Positions 21,608-28,592 of a stretch of DNA of 28,592 nucleotides are shown piece by piece (position 1 is the first letter of the stretch; each line of letters opens with the position of its first letter). The notes beneath the pieces are model-generated. The model did no database searches. It saw only the letters and a list, made by a program, of their open reading frames with translations, and was not told the origin of the DNA. Both the position numbers and the translations under genes were made by a program. This stretch comes from Scatomorpha sp964535405. Its GTDB lineage: Bacteria; Bacillota; Clostridia; Oscillospirales; Oscillospiraceae. The DNA lies in assembly GCA_964535405.1 (NCBI GenBank), contig CAZHUG010000031.1, forward strand, positions 1-28,592, written 5' to 3'.

Positions 21608-22912
21608 TCAGCCCGCGCTCACATTCTGAACTTTATCCTCCGGCTCATCCGGATCGTTAACCAAAACTATATCCGCACCGAGTCCGCGCAGCTTGTCAAC
21701 AAAGTTCTCATATCCACGCTCAATATAGTGGATATCGTCCACGGTTGTCGTTCCCTCTGCGCACAGTCCGGCAATGACCATCGCCGCACCCGCACGCAGA
21801 TCACAGGCCGCAACCTCTGAGCCGCTAAACTTGGTGTTGCCTTCAATGACCGCCGTGCGTCCGTCAACCTGAATCTGCGCACCCATTTTGCGCAGCTCGT
21901 TTACATATTTAAATCTGTTATCATATATTCCCTCGGTAATGAGACTTGTGCCGTTTGCCAGACAGAGCGCCGTCGCAATCTGCGGCTGCATGTCGGTGGG
22001 GAATCCCGGATAAGGCAGAGTTTTGACGTTCACACGACGCAGGTTTCCGGAGCTTCGGACTGTGACTGAGTCCTCTCCCTCGATAACCGTGACGCCCATC
22101 TCACGCAGCTTTGCAGAGATGCACTCAAGGTGCCTGGGGATAACGTTTTTCACGCGCACCTCTCCACCCGCCGCGGCACAGGCGATCATATATGTGCCAG
22201 CCTCAATCTGATCGGGGATTATCGTGTAGCTGCCGCCGTGAAGTCTGTCCGTGCCATTGACCTTGACGGTGTCGGTGCCGGCAGAGCGCACGTCGGCACC
22301 CATTGAGTTTAGGAAGTTTGCCAGGTCAACAATATGCGGCTCCTTGGCGGCGTTTTCAATTATCGTCCTGCCGCGTGCAAGGGATGCGGCAAGGATTATA
22401 TTCATCGTCGCGCCGACGGAGACCTTATCCAAATAAATCTTAGTGCCGTGCAGCCTGCCGTCTATTGCTGTTGCATAGACAAAGCCGCCCTTGACCTGAA
22501 CATCCGCGCCGATAGCAGTCATGCCCTTGATGTGCTGGTCTATGGGTCTGACGCCGAAGTTGCAGCCGCCGGGCATGGTTGTCTTAGCCGCGCCGAAGCG
22601 CCCAAGCATCGCACCGATAAGATAATAGGATGCGCGTATCTTACGCATCAGATCATATGGTGCGTCGGTATACCGAACCTCTCTGCTGTCAATCTCAACC
22701 GTGTTGCGGTTAATCATGCGCACCTTGGCGCCGAGGTGCTCCAATATGGTTAGAAGCATGTCCACATCGCTAATTTGCGGCAAATTTTCGATACGGCAGA
22801 TGCCGTCAACCATCAGTGCGGCCGGAATTATTGCAACAGCCGCATTTTTTGCGCCGCTAACCTCAACTTCACCATGCAGAGGCTTGCCGCCTCTAATAAC
22901 ATATTTCTCCAT
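21608..22912 (-). CDS. murA: UDP-N-acetylglucosamine 1-carboxyvinyltransferase MurA
   Basis: Transfers enolpyruvate from PEP to UDP-GlcNAc, the first committed step of peptidoglycan precursor synthesis, in the cytosol. From ATG 22912 the protein has 434 residues. It begins YVIRGGKPLHGEVEVSGAKN with the conserved Lys22-Asn23, and the mobile active-site loop TTMPGGCNFGVRPID places the catalytic Cys at 117, so fosfomycin sensitivity would be expected at this residue. The frame extends to 22951, but the family starts at MEKYVIRGG with AGGTGA close upstream. It has its own promoter but follows walI on the same strand without an obvious terminator. Firmicutes often carry two murA copies; the other may lie elsewhere. 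Confidence 0.97.
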   Translation of the reverse strand: MEKYVIRGGKPLHGEVEVSGAKNAAVAIIPAALMVDGICRIENLPQISDVDMLLTILEHLGAKVRMINRNTVEIDSREVRYTDAPYDLMRKIRASYYLIGAMLGRFGAAKTTMPGGCNFGVRPIDQHIKGMTAIGADVQVKGGFVYATAIDGRLHGTKIYLDKVSVGATMNIILAASLARGRTIIENAAKEPHIVDLANFLNSMGADVRSAGTDTVKVNGTDRLHGGSYTIIPDQIEAGTYMIACAAAGGEVRVKNVIPRHLECISAKLREMGVTVIEGEDSVTVRSSGNLRRVNVKTLPYPGFPTDMQPQIATALCLANGTSLITEGIYDNRFKYVNELRKMGAQIQVDGRTAVIEGNTKFSGSEVAACDLRAGAAMVIAGLCAEGTTTVDDIHYIERGYENFVDKLRGLGADIVLVNDPDEPEDKVQNVSAG

Positions 22913-22988
22913 AGTCTCACCTTTCAGATCCTTAAACGTAGATACGGCCACGGATATTTTGCCCTAACGTCTTTGATACTAACACACT

Positions 22989-23017
22989 ATTTTAGCATAT
23001 TGACCTAATCTATTCAA
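22989..23017 (-). promoter_or_regulatory. Sigma-A-type promoter of murA
   Basis: On the minus strand TTGAAT (23012-23017) and TAAAAT (22989-22994) are 17 nt apart, about 77 bases before the murA ATG. The 162-base gap between walI and murA holds this promoter and a small AT-rich palindrome (ATCTTA-AA-TAAGAT) but no terminator, so both read-through from the wal genes and independent start are possible. Confidence 0.7.
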
Positions 23018-23074
23018 TCTTATTTAAGATTTCACAGTTTTTTCAGTCATTCTGATACTATTGGATGGACAGGA

Positions 23075-23908
23075 TTACAAAATATTCTCATTTTTGCCTG
23101 TAAGTCCATTAATATGCAGCTCTCCGGCGTCAGTCACCAGACGCCAAACAGGTGTCAATGTGCCTTCTCCCGACGCGGGCGAGGTCATAAGATAGCACAG
23201 CTCAATCTCCTTGAGCTGACTGCAGATATAACCCTCGCTCTTTATTTCTGACAGAAAGCGCATGAGTACAGTCGGCACGTCCAAGGTGTCAACATCTTTG
23301 TCCATTGTGACTGTGTCCAGCGGGCGCGAACCGCTCACCAGATTTATGTTTCCACCCGCGAAGGTGAAGGTGACTCTGCAGTTTAGAACACGCACATTCG
23401 AAGCCATGCAGTACAGAACCACTGTGCCTGCACCGTCTGTGACATCACTTGAAACCGCGGCGTCACCGCGCATTACGGACAAGCCCAGCTTTTTTGCAAA
23501 ATCGCGGGCAACAGCCACGGCATCGTCACCTGCCGGATATGCGTCTCCATCCAAGAGAATATTGAAGCTTCCGGTCCCGCGAAACTCGCCCTGACCGTGC
23601 TCTCCCGCGTAAAATATAATATTGCCGCCCTTATCGGTAGCCGCTGTATTGCCGAGAACATTTTGCACGTTCTTGCGCTCCTGCTCAAGGTCGCGCACGA
23701 CCTGAGACAGTGACAGCTCACGCTTCCGCAGATCTGCGGAAGCGGAAACGGTTACGCCGTTTTCAGCTAAAATCGCCTTTGAATCCGCAAGAGCTTGATT
23801 TCGCATCTTTTGTGCTCCAAAGGCATCGTATGCAATAAGGCTCAGCAGTGCAATGTTGATTATCAAAAGCACAATTATTATGAAGTTTTTCGACTTAACA
23901 GAATTCAT
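23075..23908 (-). CDS. walI: WalI/YycI-like regulatory membrane protein
   Basis: A 277-residue protein with a short basic cytoplasmic N-terminus, one membrane segment at about 8-28 (IIIVLLIINIALLSLIAYDA) and a large extracytoplasmic domain. Length, topology and position after the WalH-like gene match YycI (about 280 residues), which with YycH restrains the WalK kinase at the membrane in Bacillus. Residues ILAENGVTVS and the C-terminal TPVWRLVTDAGELHING resemble the family pattern of a peptidase-propeptide-like fold. The ATG follows the WalH-like stop directly (TAAATG). The call is mostly by context and architecture. Confidence 0.75.
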   Translation of the reverse strand: MNSVKSKNFIIIVLLIINIALLSLIAYDAFGAQKMRNQALADSKAILAENGVTVSASADLRKRELSLSQVVRDLEQERKNVQNVLGNTAATDKGGNIIFYAGEHGQGEFRGTGSFNILLDGDAYPAGDDAVAVARDFAKKLGLSVMRGDAAVSSDVTDGAGTVVLYCMASNVRVLNCRVTFTFAGGNINLVSGSRPLDTVTMDKDVDTLDVPTVLMRFLSEIKSEGYICSQLKEIELCYLMTSPASGEGTLTPVWRLVTDAGELHINGLTGKNENIL

Positions 23909-25225
23909 TTATTTGACCAGCCATTTTACAGATATTGTCTCAAAATCGTCCACATAGCAGAGCCTGGGCTCACCGCCGCCTAAAGCCTGCACGACAGCGG
24001 CCTCCTGCATCGGCGGCAGAGGACCCGGGCTGACAGCGGAGTTTTGCAGCGAATATTCTCGCAAATACATGACGGCGTTTACCACAACAGAGCCGCGAAT
24101 ATGAATCTGAACTGCGTGCACTCCGCCTGCCAGACTGACAGGAACGCCATCGAGCACATAGTCAAAGCAAATGATGAATTCACCGGAATCGGGTCTTTTT
24201 CCGACGTAGGACATTGTGAGTTCCGCATCGCCGCAGTAGGCACCGGCTGTCTCCTCACACACCGAGCGCGCAAGTTCGATCGCATCAGCCGGATCCAGAG
24301 CTTGCAGCTCCTCCCCGCCCGGATTGCGGTTATACTTGAGCACACCGTCACGCTCCAGCCTGAGCGTGGCTGAACCCTCAACGCTCACAAGTGCGCCGTC
24401 GCTCTCAGGATAGCTCGTGGACAAAAAGCTGTTCATTCCCAGCACGGTCATAGCCGCGTCAGCGTCAACATTGCCAATCGCATTGGCAGCGGTAGCTGCT
24501 GTTATATTCTCCTGCTCCGGAAAAATTATAACGTATTGGTCGAGCAGATCAAACATGTCCAGCTCAAAGCAAAATGCCGCGCCGTTCGGGCGGCTCTCGG
24601 ATACCACGGGGCTGAGCGCTCCGCTGGAAAGTGCAGTCGTGCAGCGGTAGGGCTTCCCGTCCCAGGTCCGAATATAATACAGCGACACATAATCGCCGTC
24701 AATCGACAGACACAGACGCCGCGCAGTGTGCTCTGACGCTCCGCCGGAAACTCCGGTTCCGAGCCAGCCGGCAACCACCGCCAGAGGCTGGCTATAGAAA
24801 AAATCAAAAAATATCCCGTTGTTGTGAAGAGCTTCGTTAAACTCCTCCACAGTGACCTGCTGGGGCTCGTTCGATGAGCCGAGCGCCTCGGCAAGGCTTG
24901 GTGAATGTCGCGTGTACATTTCGTCAAGCGCCTCGGCATCGTGCATTACAGCCCGGTGCGAGCCCTCCTCGGGAGTCACTACAATGCACAGCGGCGTCGC
25001 CGCCACCGCATAGCCTTTTGAAACCGTCGAGGCCTCATTTCCGGAGCCTAGCACTTTGCCGGAAAATTCCCCAAACAGTCCGCTGAAGGCTGACAGCATC
25101 AAAGCAGTCGCTATCAGTGCAATGATTGCAAGGTTTTGCGCCCAGTCAATGATTTTTTTCTTGTCTCTTGCCTTCGGGGCTTGCCGCAGGGTCTTGATAA
25201 ACGGACGCTTGCTTTTTTTAGACAT
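23909..25225 (-). CDS. walH: WalH/YycH-like regulatory membrane protein
   Basis: A 438-residue protein with a basic N-terminus (MSKKSKRPFIKTLRQAPK), one membrane segment at about 29-48, and a long extracytoplasmic part without recognisable catalytic motifs. Size and topology fit YycH (about 450 residues), the partner of YycI in controlling WalK. The frame is open to 25306, but ATG 25225 overlaps the kinase stop by 8 bases, and the basic residues before the membrane segment make it the natural start. No strong Shine-Dalgarno other than a G-rich stretch is seen, so coupling to walK is likely. Sequence divergence from Bacillus YycH is high, so the symbol rests mainly on gene order. Confidence 0.7.
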   Translation of the reverse strand: MSKKSKRPFIKTLRQAPKARDKKKIIDWAQNLAIIALIATALMLSAFSGLFGEFSGKVLGSGNEASTVSKGYAVAATPLCIVVTPEEGSHRAVMHDAEALDEMYTRHSPSLAEALGSSNEPQQVTVEEFNEALHNNGIFFDFFYSQPLAVVAGWLGTGVSGGASEHTARRLCLSIDGDYVSLYYIRTWDGKPYRCTTALSSGALSPVVSESRPNGAAFCFELDMFDLLDQYVIIFPEQENITAATAANAIGNVDADAAMTVLGMNSFLSTSYPESDGALVSVEGSATLRLERDGVLKYNRNPGGEELQALDPADAIELARSVCEETAGAYCGDAELTMSYVGKRPDSGEFIICFDYVLDGVPVSLAGGVHAVQIHIRGSVVVNAVMYLREYSLQNSAVSPGPLPPMQEAAVVQALGGGEPRLCYVDDFETISVKWLVK

Positions 25226-26660
25226 CCCCGCGTCCCCCCACCGGCAGGAACACCGTGATCTTTGTCCCACGGCCTTCCCTGCTCTGGAGCTCAATTCTGC
25301 CGCCATGACGCACGACTATTTCCTGCGCGATAGGCAGGCCCAGACCTGTTCCGCCTGACTCGCGGCTTCTGGCCTTGTCAACGCGATAAAAGCGGTCGAA
25401 AATTTTGTCCACGTCCGCCTTCGGAATTCCGATTCCGTTGTCGCGCACCGTGCACCACACTTCGCCGTTATTTTCTCCCGCGGTCATGCGGATTTTTCCG
25501 CCTGTTTTCGTATACTTAACCGCGTTTGAAGCCATATTTATCAGCACCTGCTCAACTCTCGCGCGGTCGCCTGAAATTGTCGGCATACCCGTCTCAAACT
25601 CCAGCGAAAACTCATGTCCGTGCGCCTGCGCCTCCAGCAGCATTGCATTGTAAACGTCGCGCACAGACTTTTCGAAGCTGAAGCTCTGGTAATCAAACGC
25701 TATGCTGCCCGCGTCAAAGCGGGACAGTGTCAAAAGATCCTGAACTATCTTGGTCATGCGGTCGGACTCGTTCAATATGACCTCAAGGAAACGGTTGCGG
25801 GTCTCCTCGGGTATGTTCGGGTCGCTCTCAAGCGTCTCGGCATAGCTGCGGACACTTGTGATCGGTGTGCGCAGCTCGTGCGAGACATTTGCAACAAACT
25901 CGCGGCGCATCTGCTCGGACTTAGTCAGGTCACTGAGCGTATCCTCAAGCTGTCCGGCCATGTTGTTAAAGGTGCGCGTGAGCACACCGATCTCGTCTTT
26001 CGAGCTGTTATCAACTTTATCCGTGAAGTCCCCGCCGGCAACCTTTTCCGCTGCGCGGGTCAGATCCTGAATGGGTGAAATCATAGCCTTGGCCAATAAG
26101 AGGCTCAGGAGCACAGAAATGACAAGCCCGATCGCCAACGCGTCAAAAATGACGTTTAACAGCTGATTGGTCAGGCTTCTCGCCGTATACTTGTTGTCGA
26201 TTATATATACAATAAACTTGCCCGCCTCACCCTCAACCTCCAGGGCGACATCCATATACTCCGCAGACGGATCGCTTGCATAGCCTGATCCGCCGCCGAT
26301 AACCGATATGATGTTCGGCGTCATGGCAATGCCCTCATCCGGTGCCGAGCTGCCTGCCAGCCACTCTCCGGTGTCACCGGAGAGAATGTGGAAGTTTCTC
26401 GTTCCGGAGTCGATGCCGAGGTTGCCGGAATAGGCCTTCAGAGTCTCAGCCATATAGTTTGCAGCATCGGCTGAGTCCGCAGCAGAGCGGAGGTCTCCCG
26501 CCAGCTCGTTGCTGGAGAACACCTCTTGCATGCGCTCGTAAAAATCGTTCAGATAGAAGCTGCGCACACCGCGCGTCAGAAACACGCCTGTGACAGCCAT
26601 CAGAGAGATCATGAGCACCAGTATTATGAGCACCAGCTTCGTGTAAAGGCTCCGGTTCAT
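25218..26660 (-). CDS. walK: WalK-like sensor histidine kinase
   Basis: A 480-residue membrane kinase: first membrane segment at about 8-28, an extracytoplasmic sensor domain of about 140 residues, a second membrane segment at about 170-190, and a HAMP domain (about 191-243). HisKA follows with the H-box FVANVSHELRTPITS (His261 phosphorylated), then a HATPase domain with N-box NMASNAVKYT, G1 DNGIGIP (407-413) and G2 GGTGLGLPI (436-444). Unlike Bacillus WalK there is no room for a PAS domain between HAMP and HisKA. The start lies 10 bases after the regulator gene. Partner genes support a cell-wall homeostasis role; a PhoR-type kinase would look similar. Confidence 0.9.
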   Translation of the reverse strand: MNRSLYTKLVLIILVLMISLMAVTGVFLTRGVRSFYLNDFYERMQEVFSSNELAGDLRSAADSADAANYMAETLKAYSGNLGIDSGTRNFHILSGDTGEWLAGSSAPDEGIAMTPNIISVIGGGSGYASDPSAEYMDVALEVEGEAGKFIVYIIDNKYTARSLTNQLLNVIFDALAIGLVISVLLSLLLAKAMISPIQDLTRAAEKVAGGDFTDKVDNSSKDEIGVLTRTFNNMAGQLEDTLSDLTKSEQMRREFVANVSHELRTPITSVRSYAETLESDPNIPEETRNRFLEVILNESDRMTKIVQDLLTLSRFDAGSIAFDYQSFSFEKSVRDVYNAMLLEAQAHGHEFSLEFETGMPTISGDRARVEQVLINMASNAVKYTKTGGKIRMTAGENNGEVWCTVRDNGIGIPKADVDKIFDRFYRVDKARSRESGGTGLGLPIAQEIVVRHGGRIELQSREGRGTKITVFLPVGGRGDV

Positions 26661-26670
26661 CCGTTTTTCC

Positions 26671-27369
26671 TCAGTCTGCGAAATAGTAGCCTACGCCGCG
26701 CTTCGTTATGACGTATATCGGCTCAGAAGGGTTCGGCTCAAGCTTCTCGCGCAGGCGGCGCACCGCCACGTCAACCGCGCGCAGATCGCCAAAGAAATCA
26801 TACTGCCAGACAGAGCTCATGAGCTCCTCCCTGGACACGACCTTGCCCGGACTCTCCGCAAGATACTTTACCAGCTCATACTCTCTCTGGGTAAGCTCCA
26901 GCTCACGTCCGTCCTTATACACGGCGCGGCGCGAGGTATCAATAACCAAATCCTTTACCCTGATCTGCTCTCCACTGGAATCAGCCGGCGGAACAGCCAG
27001 CGAGGCAACCCTGCGCATGTTCGTTTTAACGCGGGCTACAACCTCTCGCATAGAAAAGGGCTTTGTTATATAATCATCCGCGCCAAGTTCAAGGCCGAAG
27101 ACCTTGTCGGTCTCCTCCTCGCGCGCGGTTATCATTATAATAGGCACATTGTTCCCCTCGGCTCTCAGCGTCTTGCAAACCTCAAAGCCATCCATCTTCG
27201 GCAGCATTACATCAAGTAATACGACATCGGGGTCACTTTCACGTGCGAGCTTAAGCCCCTCTGCTCCGTCATAAGCGCAGATTGCCGTCATATCATTTTT
27301 TTCCAGGTTATATTTAAGTATATCCACAATGGACCGCTCATCATCAACTATTAGAACTTTCCTGCCCAT
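26671..27369 (-). CDS. walR: WalR-like response regulator (OmpR/PhoB family)
   Basis: A 232-residue two-domain regulator. The receiver domain has the acidic pair DD (9-10), the phosphorylated Asp53 in LLDVMLPKMDG, Thr81 and Lys103 (YITKPF). The C-terminal winged helix (about 132-230) has LTQREYELVKYLAESPGKVVS in overlapping parts, the recognition helix AVDVAVRRLREKLE and the final ITKRGVGYYF, as in WalR. GGAGG before the ATG lies in the end of the Nudix gene, which it overlaps by 26 bases. In Firmicutes WalR controls autolysins and wall genes and is usually essential. Confidence 0.92.
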   Translation of the reverse strand: MGRKVLIVDDERSIVDILKYNLEKNDMTAICAYDGAEGLKLARESDPDVVLLDVMLPKMDGFEVCKTLRAEGNNVPIIMITAREEETDKVFGLELGADDYITKPFSMREVVARVKTNMRRVASLAVPPADSSGEQIRVKDLVIDTSRRAVYKDGRELELTQREYELVKYLAESPGKVVSREELMSSVWQYDFFGDLRAVDVAVRRLREKLEPNPSEPIYVITKRGVGYYFAD

Positions 27370-27907
27370 CTCTATCCTCCAGATATTTTTTTGCCTTTAG
27401 AACCGCAACCACGGTCTTGGCATCATCAATTTCTCCGGACATTATCATATCCGTAAGCTCTGTAAGGCTGTACCGCTCCACATTCAAAAATTCATCCTCA
27501 TCAAGATGCATCTCACCCTCATGCAGGCCCAGCGCCAGATATATATGCAGTACCTCAGTGGAAAATCCCGGTGAGGTGCAGCACGGTCCGAGATAAATAA
27601 GCTCGTCCGAGGAAAGTCCGGTCTCCTCCGAAAGCTCACGCTCGGCGCACAGACGGTGATCCTCGCCTATCTCCAGCTTCCCCGCCGGTGCTTCAAGCAT
27701 ATCGCGGCCGAATGGGTAGCGAAACTGTCTCACACACCAGGCTATACCATTGTCATCCACAGGCAGAACGGTAACGCCGCCCGGATGCTCAACAATCTCA
27801 CGATCTACAACCTTGCCATTGACAAGCTCAGCCTCGTCACGCCTGACATTTACTATAATTCCTGAATACACGGTATTGCCGCTTATTCTTTTTTCAACAT
27901 ATTCCAT
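27344..27907 (-). CDS. Nudix hydrolase, ADP-ribose pyrophosphatase type
   Basis: A 187-residue cytosolic hydrolase expected to split ADP-ribose or a related nucleoside diphosphate sugar into AMP and a sugar phosphate. The Nudix box is complete at 76-98 (G-x5-E-x7-REL-x-EE-TG-L). The preceding VRQFRYPFGRDMLEAPAGKLE segment in pieces (VRQFRYPFG, LEAPAGKLE) and the later TSPGFSTEVLHIYLA are typical of the ADP-ribose subgroup. The ATG has GGAGG upstream. It overlaps walR by 26 bases and heads the operon, which is not the Bacillus arrangement. NudF-type activity is inferred from motifs only. Confidence 0.93.
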   Translation of the reverse strand: MEYVEKRISGNTVYSGIIVNVRRDEAELVNGKVVDREIVEHPGGVTVLPVDDNGIAWCVRQFRYPFGRDMLEAPAGKLEIGEDHRLCAERELSEETGLSSDELIYLGPCCTSPGFSTEVLHIYLALGLHEGEMHLDEDEFLNVERYSLTELTDMIMSGEIDDAKTVVAVLKAKKYLEDRDGQESSNS

Positions 27908-27937
27908 TTACTATGCCTCCGCGTATTGATTCAGAAT

Positions 27938-27946
27938 ATTTTATCA
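27938..27946 (-). promoter_or_regulatory. Possible extended -10 promoter of the Nudix-wal operon
   Basis: On the minus strand TGATAAAAT (complement of 27938-27946) has the TGn element and a -10 box with one mismatch, about 30 bases before the Nudix ATG. The -35 region is weak (TGGTAA at 17 nt). No WalR-box-like repeat was seen nearby. Confidence 0.4.
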
Positions 27947-27974
27947 CACATCGCTTTCTATTACCAGCTTTTTT

Positions 27975-27995
27975 AACTTGACGAAAAGTCAGTTT
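27975..27995. repeat. Imperfect inverted repeat between divergent genes
   Basis: AACTTGAC and GTCAGTT face each other across GAAAA in the region between the Nudix gene and the plus-strand ORF. It includes a TTGACG that could be a -35 box for the plus strand, but no good -10 box follows at the right distance. It could be an operator for either direction. Confidence 0.25.
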
Positions 27996-28027
27996 AGAGT
28001 AATCATAGAACCTAGCTTGAGGAGGCG

Positions 28028-28282
28028 ATGAACTTGGAGACACAAACAGTAAGCCATAATTGTGTGGCACTTACGGTACATAAATTGGTAGCTGTGCCTG
28101 ATGAGGCCGCAACACTCGTTCGCTCTGCTTTAGAGCTCAGCGGGCTGGAGGCATGGCCAAGGATAGAGCTTGAATTATTCCCGTCAGACAGGGATACGCT
28201 TATCATAGCGCGGCCTGTCCACGACATATCGGTCAGCATTGCCGATTATGCTATCCCCTTCTTCTCACCCGACGACAAATGA
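28028..28282 (+). CDS. Hypothetical protein, 84 residues, not recognised
   Basis: A short soluble protein with no signal peptide, membrane segment or cysteine cluster (one Cys). It looks like a compact alpha/beta domain: strands around VALTVHKLVAV and RIELELFP, a helix around DEAATLVRSALELSGL, and a conserved-looking HDISVSIADYAIPFF near the end. AGGAGG ends at 28025, only 2 nt before ATG 28028 but 8 nt before an in-frame TTG at 28034, so the TTG may be the true start (82 aa). It lies upstream of smpB on the same strand, divergent from the wal operon. The good ribosome site and coding look make it likely real; no function can be given. Confidence 0.65.
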   Translation: MNLETQTVSHNCVALTVHKLVAVPDEAATLVRSALELSGLEAWPRIELELFPSDRDTLIIARPVHDISVSIADYAIPFFSPDDK

Positions 28283-28329
28283 AATGAAAAAGTAACAATA
28301 AGGGAGTTTATTCCTCTTGACAAATGTGG

Positions 28330-28335
28330 TATACT
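28330..28335 (+). promoter_or_regulatory. Possible extended -10 promoter of smpB
   Basis: TATACT is preceded by TGG, an extended -10 pattern, and transcription would start about 17 bases before the smpB ATG. A TTGACA at 28317-28322 is only 7 bases upstream of the box, too close to be its -35, and the properly spaced -35 is weak. Confidence 0.4.
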
Positions 28336-28358
28336 TTCCACTGCAAGGAGGGATAGTT

Positions 28359-28592
28359 ATGGCGCGCGCGCAAGGAATTAAACAAGTGGCATCAAATCGC
28401 AAGGCGTTCCACGACTATTTCGTGCTTGAGCGCTTCGAGGCCGGCATAGAGCTTTTCGGCACGGAGGTAAAGTCAATCCGCGCCGGAACGGTTAATTTAA
28501 GAGACTCCTACTGCACAGTTAAGGACAACGAGTTATTTGCCCGCGGGCTGCACATCAGCCCCTACGAAAAGGGCAATATTTTCAACCGCGAC
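28359..28592 (+). CDS. smpB: SsrA-binding protein SmpB (5' part, cut by window end)
   Basis: The first 78 codons of SmpB, the tmRNA partner that brings SsrA into stalled ribosomes for trans-translation. The start ARAQGIKQVASNRKAFHDY, then ERFEAGIELFGTEVKSIRAG, then NLRDSYCTVKDNELF and HISPYEKGN are the standard family blocks, read here in pieces. AGGAGG lies 7 nt before the ATG. The remaining half, including the C-terminal tail that enters the decoding centre, is beyond the window. ssrA often lies nearby in Firmicutes but cannot be seen here. Confidence 0.97.
   Translation, partial: MARAQGIKQVASNRKAFHDYFVLERFEAGIELFGTEVKSIRAGTVNLRDSYCTVKDNELFARGLHISPYEKGNIFNRD

Noticed and set aside
28012..28239. 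75-codon minus-strand open frame opposite the 84-residue ORF
   Set aside because: No ribosome site and a Ser/Thr-rich composition; the plus-strand frame has the Shine-Dalgarno.
28317..28335. TTGACA with TATACT as a complete smpB promoter
   Set aside because: The two boxes are only 7 bases apart, too close for one sigma-A promoter; an extended -10 reading is kept instead.

Overview
The window is almost entirely vegetative core genome of a bacterium in the Firmicutes, most likely a spore-forming member of the Clostridia. The evidence is gene content and order: a mraZ-rsmH-ftsL start of a division/cell wall (dcw) cluster, an rsmD-coaD pair followed by a clostridial coiled-coil gene, the chain yqfC-yqfD-phoH-ybeY-era-yqzL-recO, a walRK-type cell-wall operon, and the sporulation genes yqfC, yqfD and ylbJ. 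Base composition looks moderate, slightly GC-rich by eye. Two runs of N show it is a draft assembly. I see no insertion sequence, prophage, CRISPR array, tRNA or rRNA.

Nearly everything is on the minus strand, so transcription runs from right to left. At the far right, on the plus strand, are an unrecognised 84-residue ORF (28028-28282) and the start of smpB, cut by the window end. Divergent from these, on the minus strand, is a wall-homeostasis group: a Nudix hydrolase, walR, walK, and walH- and walI-like membrane proteins. It is followed, behind its own promoter, by murA, walJ, rlmH, a DUF2007 gene, a phosphoglucomutase and two half-size CHR transporters. This second group ends at a terminator that lies inside the opposing gene ylbJ.

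The middle block starts at a compact divergent region with two sigma-E-like promoters, one for ylbJ (plus) and one for yqfC-yqfD (minus). It continues through phoH, an M32 carboxypeptidase, ybeY, rarD and era, and ends in a terminator. Compared with Bacillus subtilis, pgpH, dgkA and cdd are absent, and the M32 peptidase and RarD sit in those places. A good sigma-A-type promoter then drives yqzL, recO and mutS2. A monocistronic HPr gene with its own promoter and terminator follows.

The left block is a tightly coupled group, (small ORF)-uvrC-rsmD-coaD-coiled-coil gene, with overlapping stops and starts, closed by a strong hairpin. Next comes a promoter with three GTGG repeats that may be an MraZ operator, then mraZ (TTG start), rsmH and ftsL. 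The dcw cluster continues off the left edge.

No clearly new system is present. The items most worth a second look are: the false 100-N gap flanked by identical 55-base sequences; the sigma-E-like divergent promoter that the gap splits; the terminator embedded in the opposing CDS; the small ORF coupled to uvrC; the MraZ repeats; and the 84-residue orphan.
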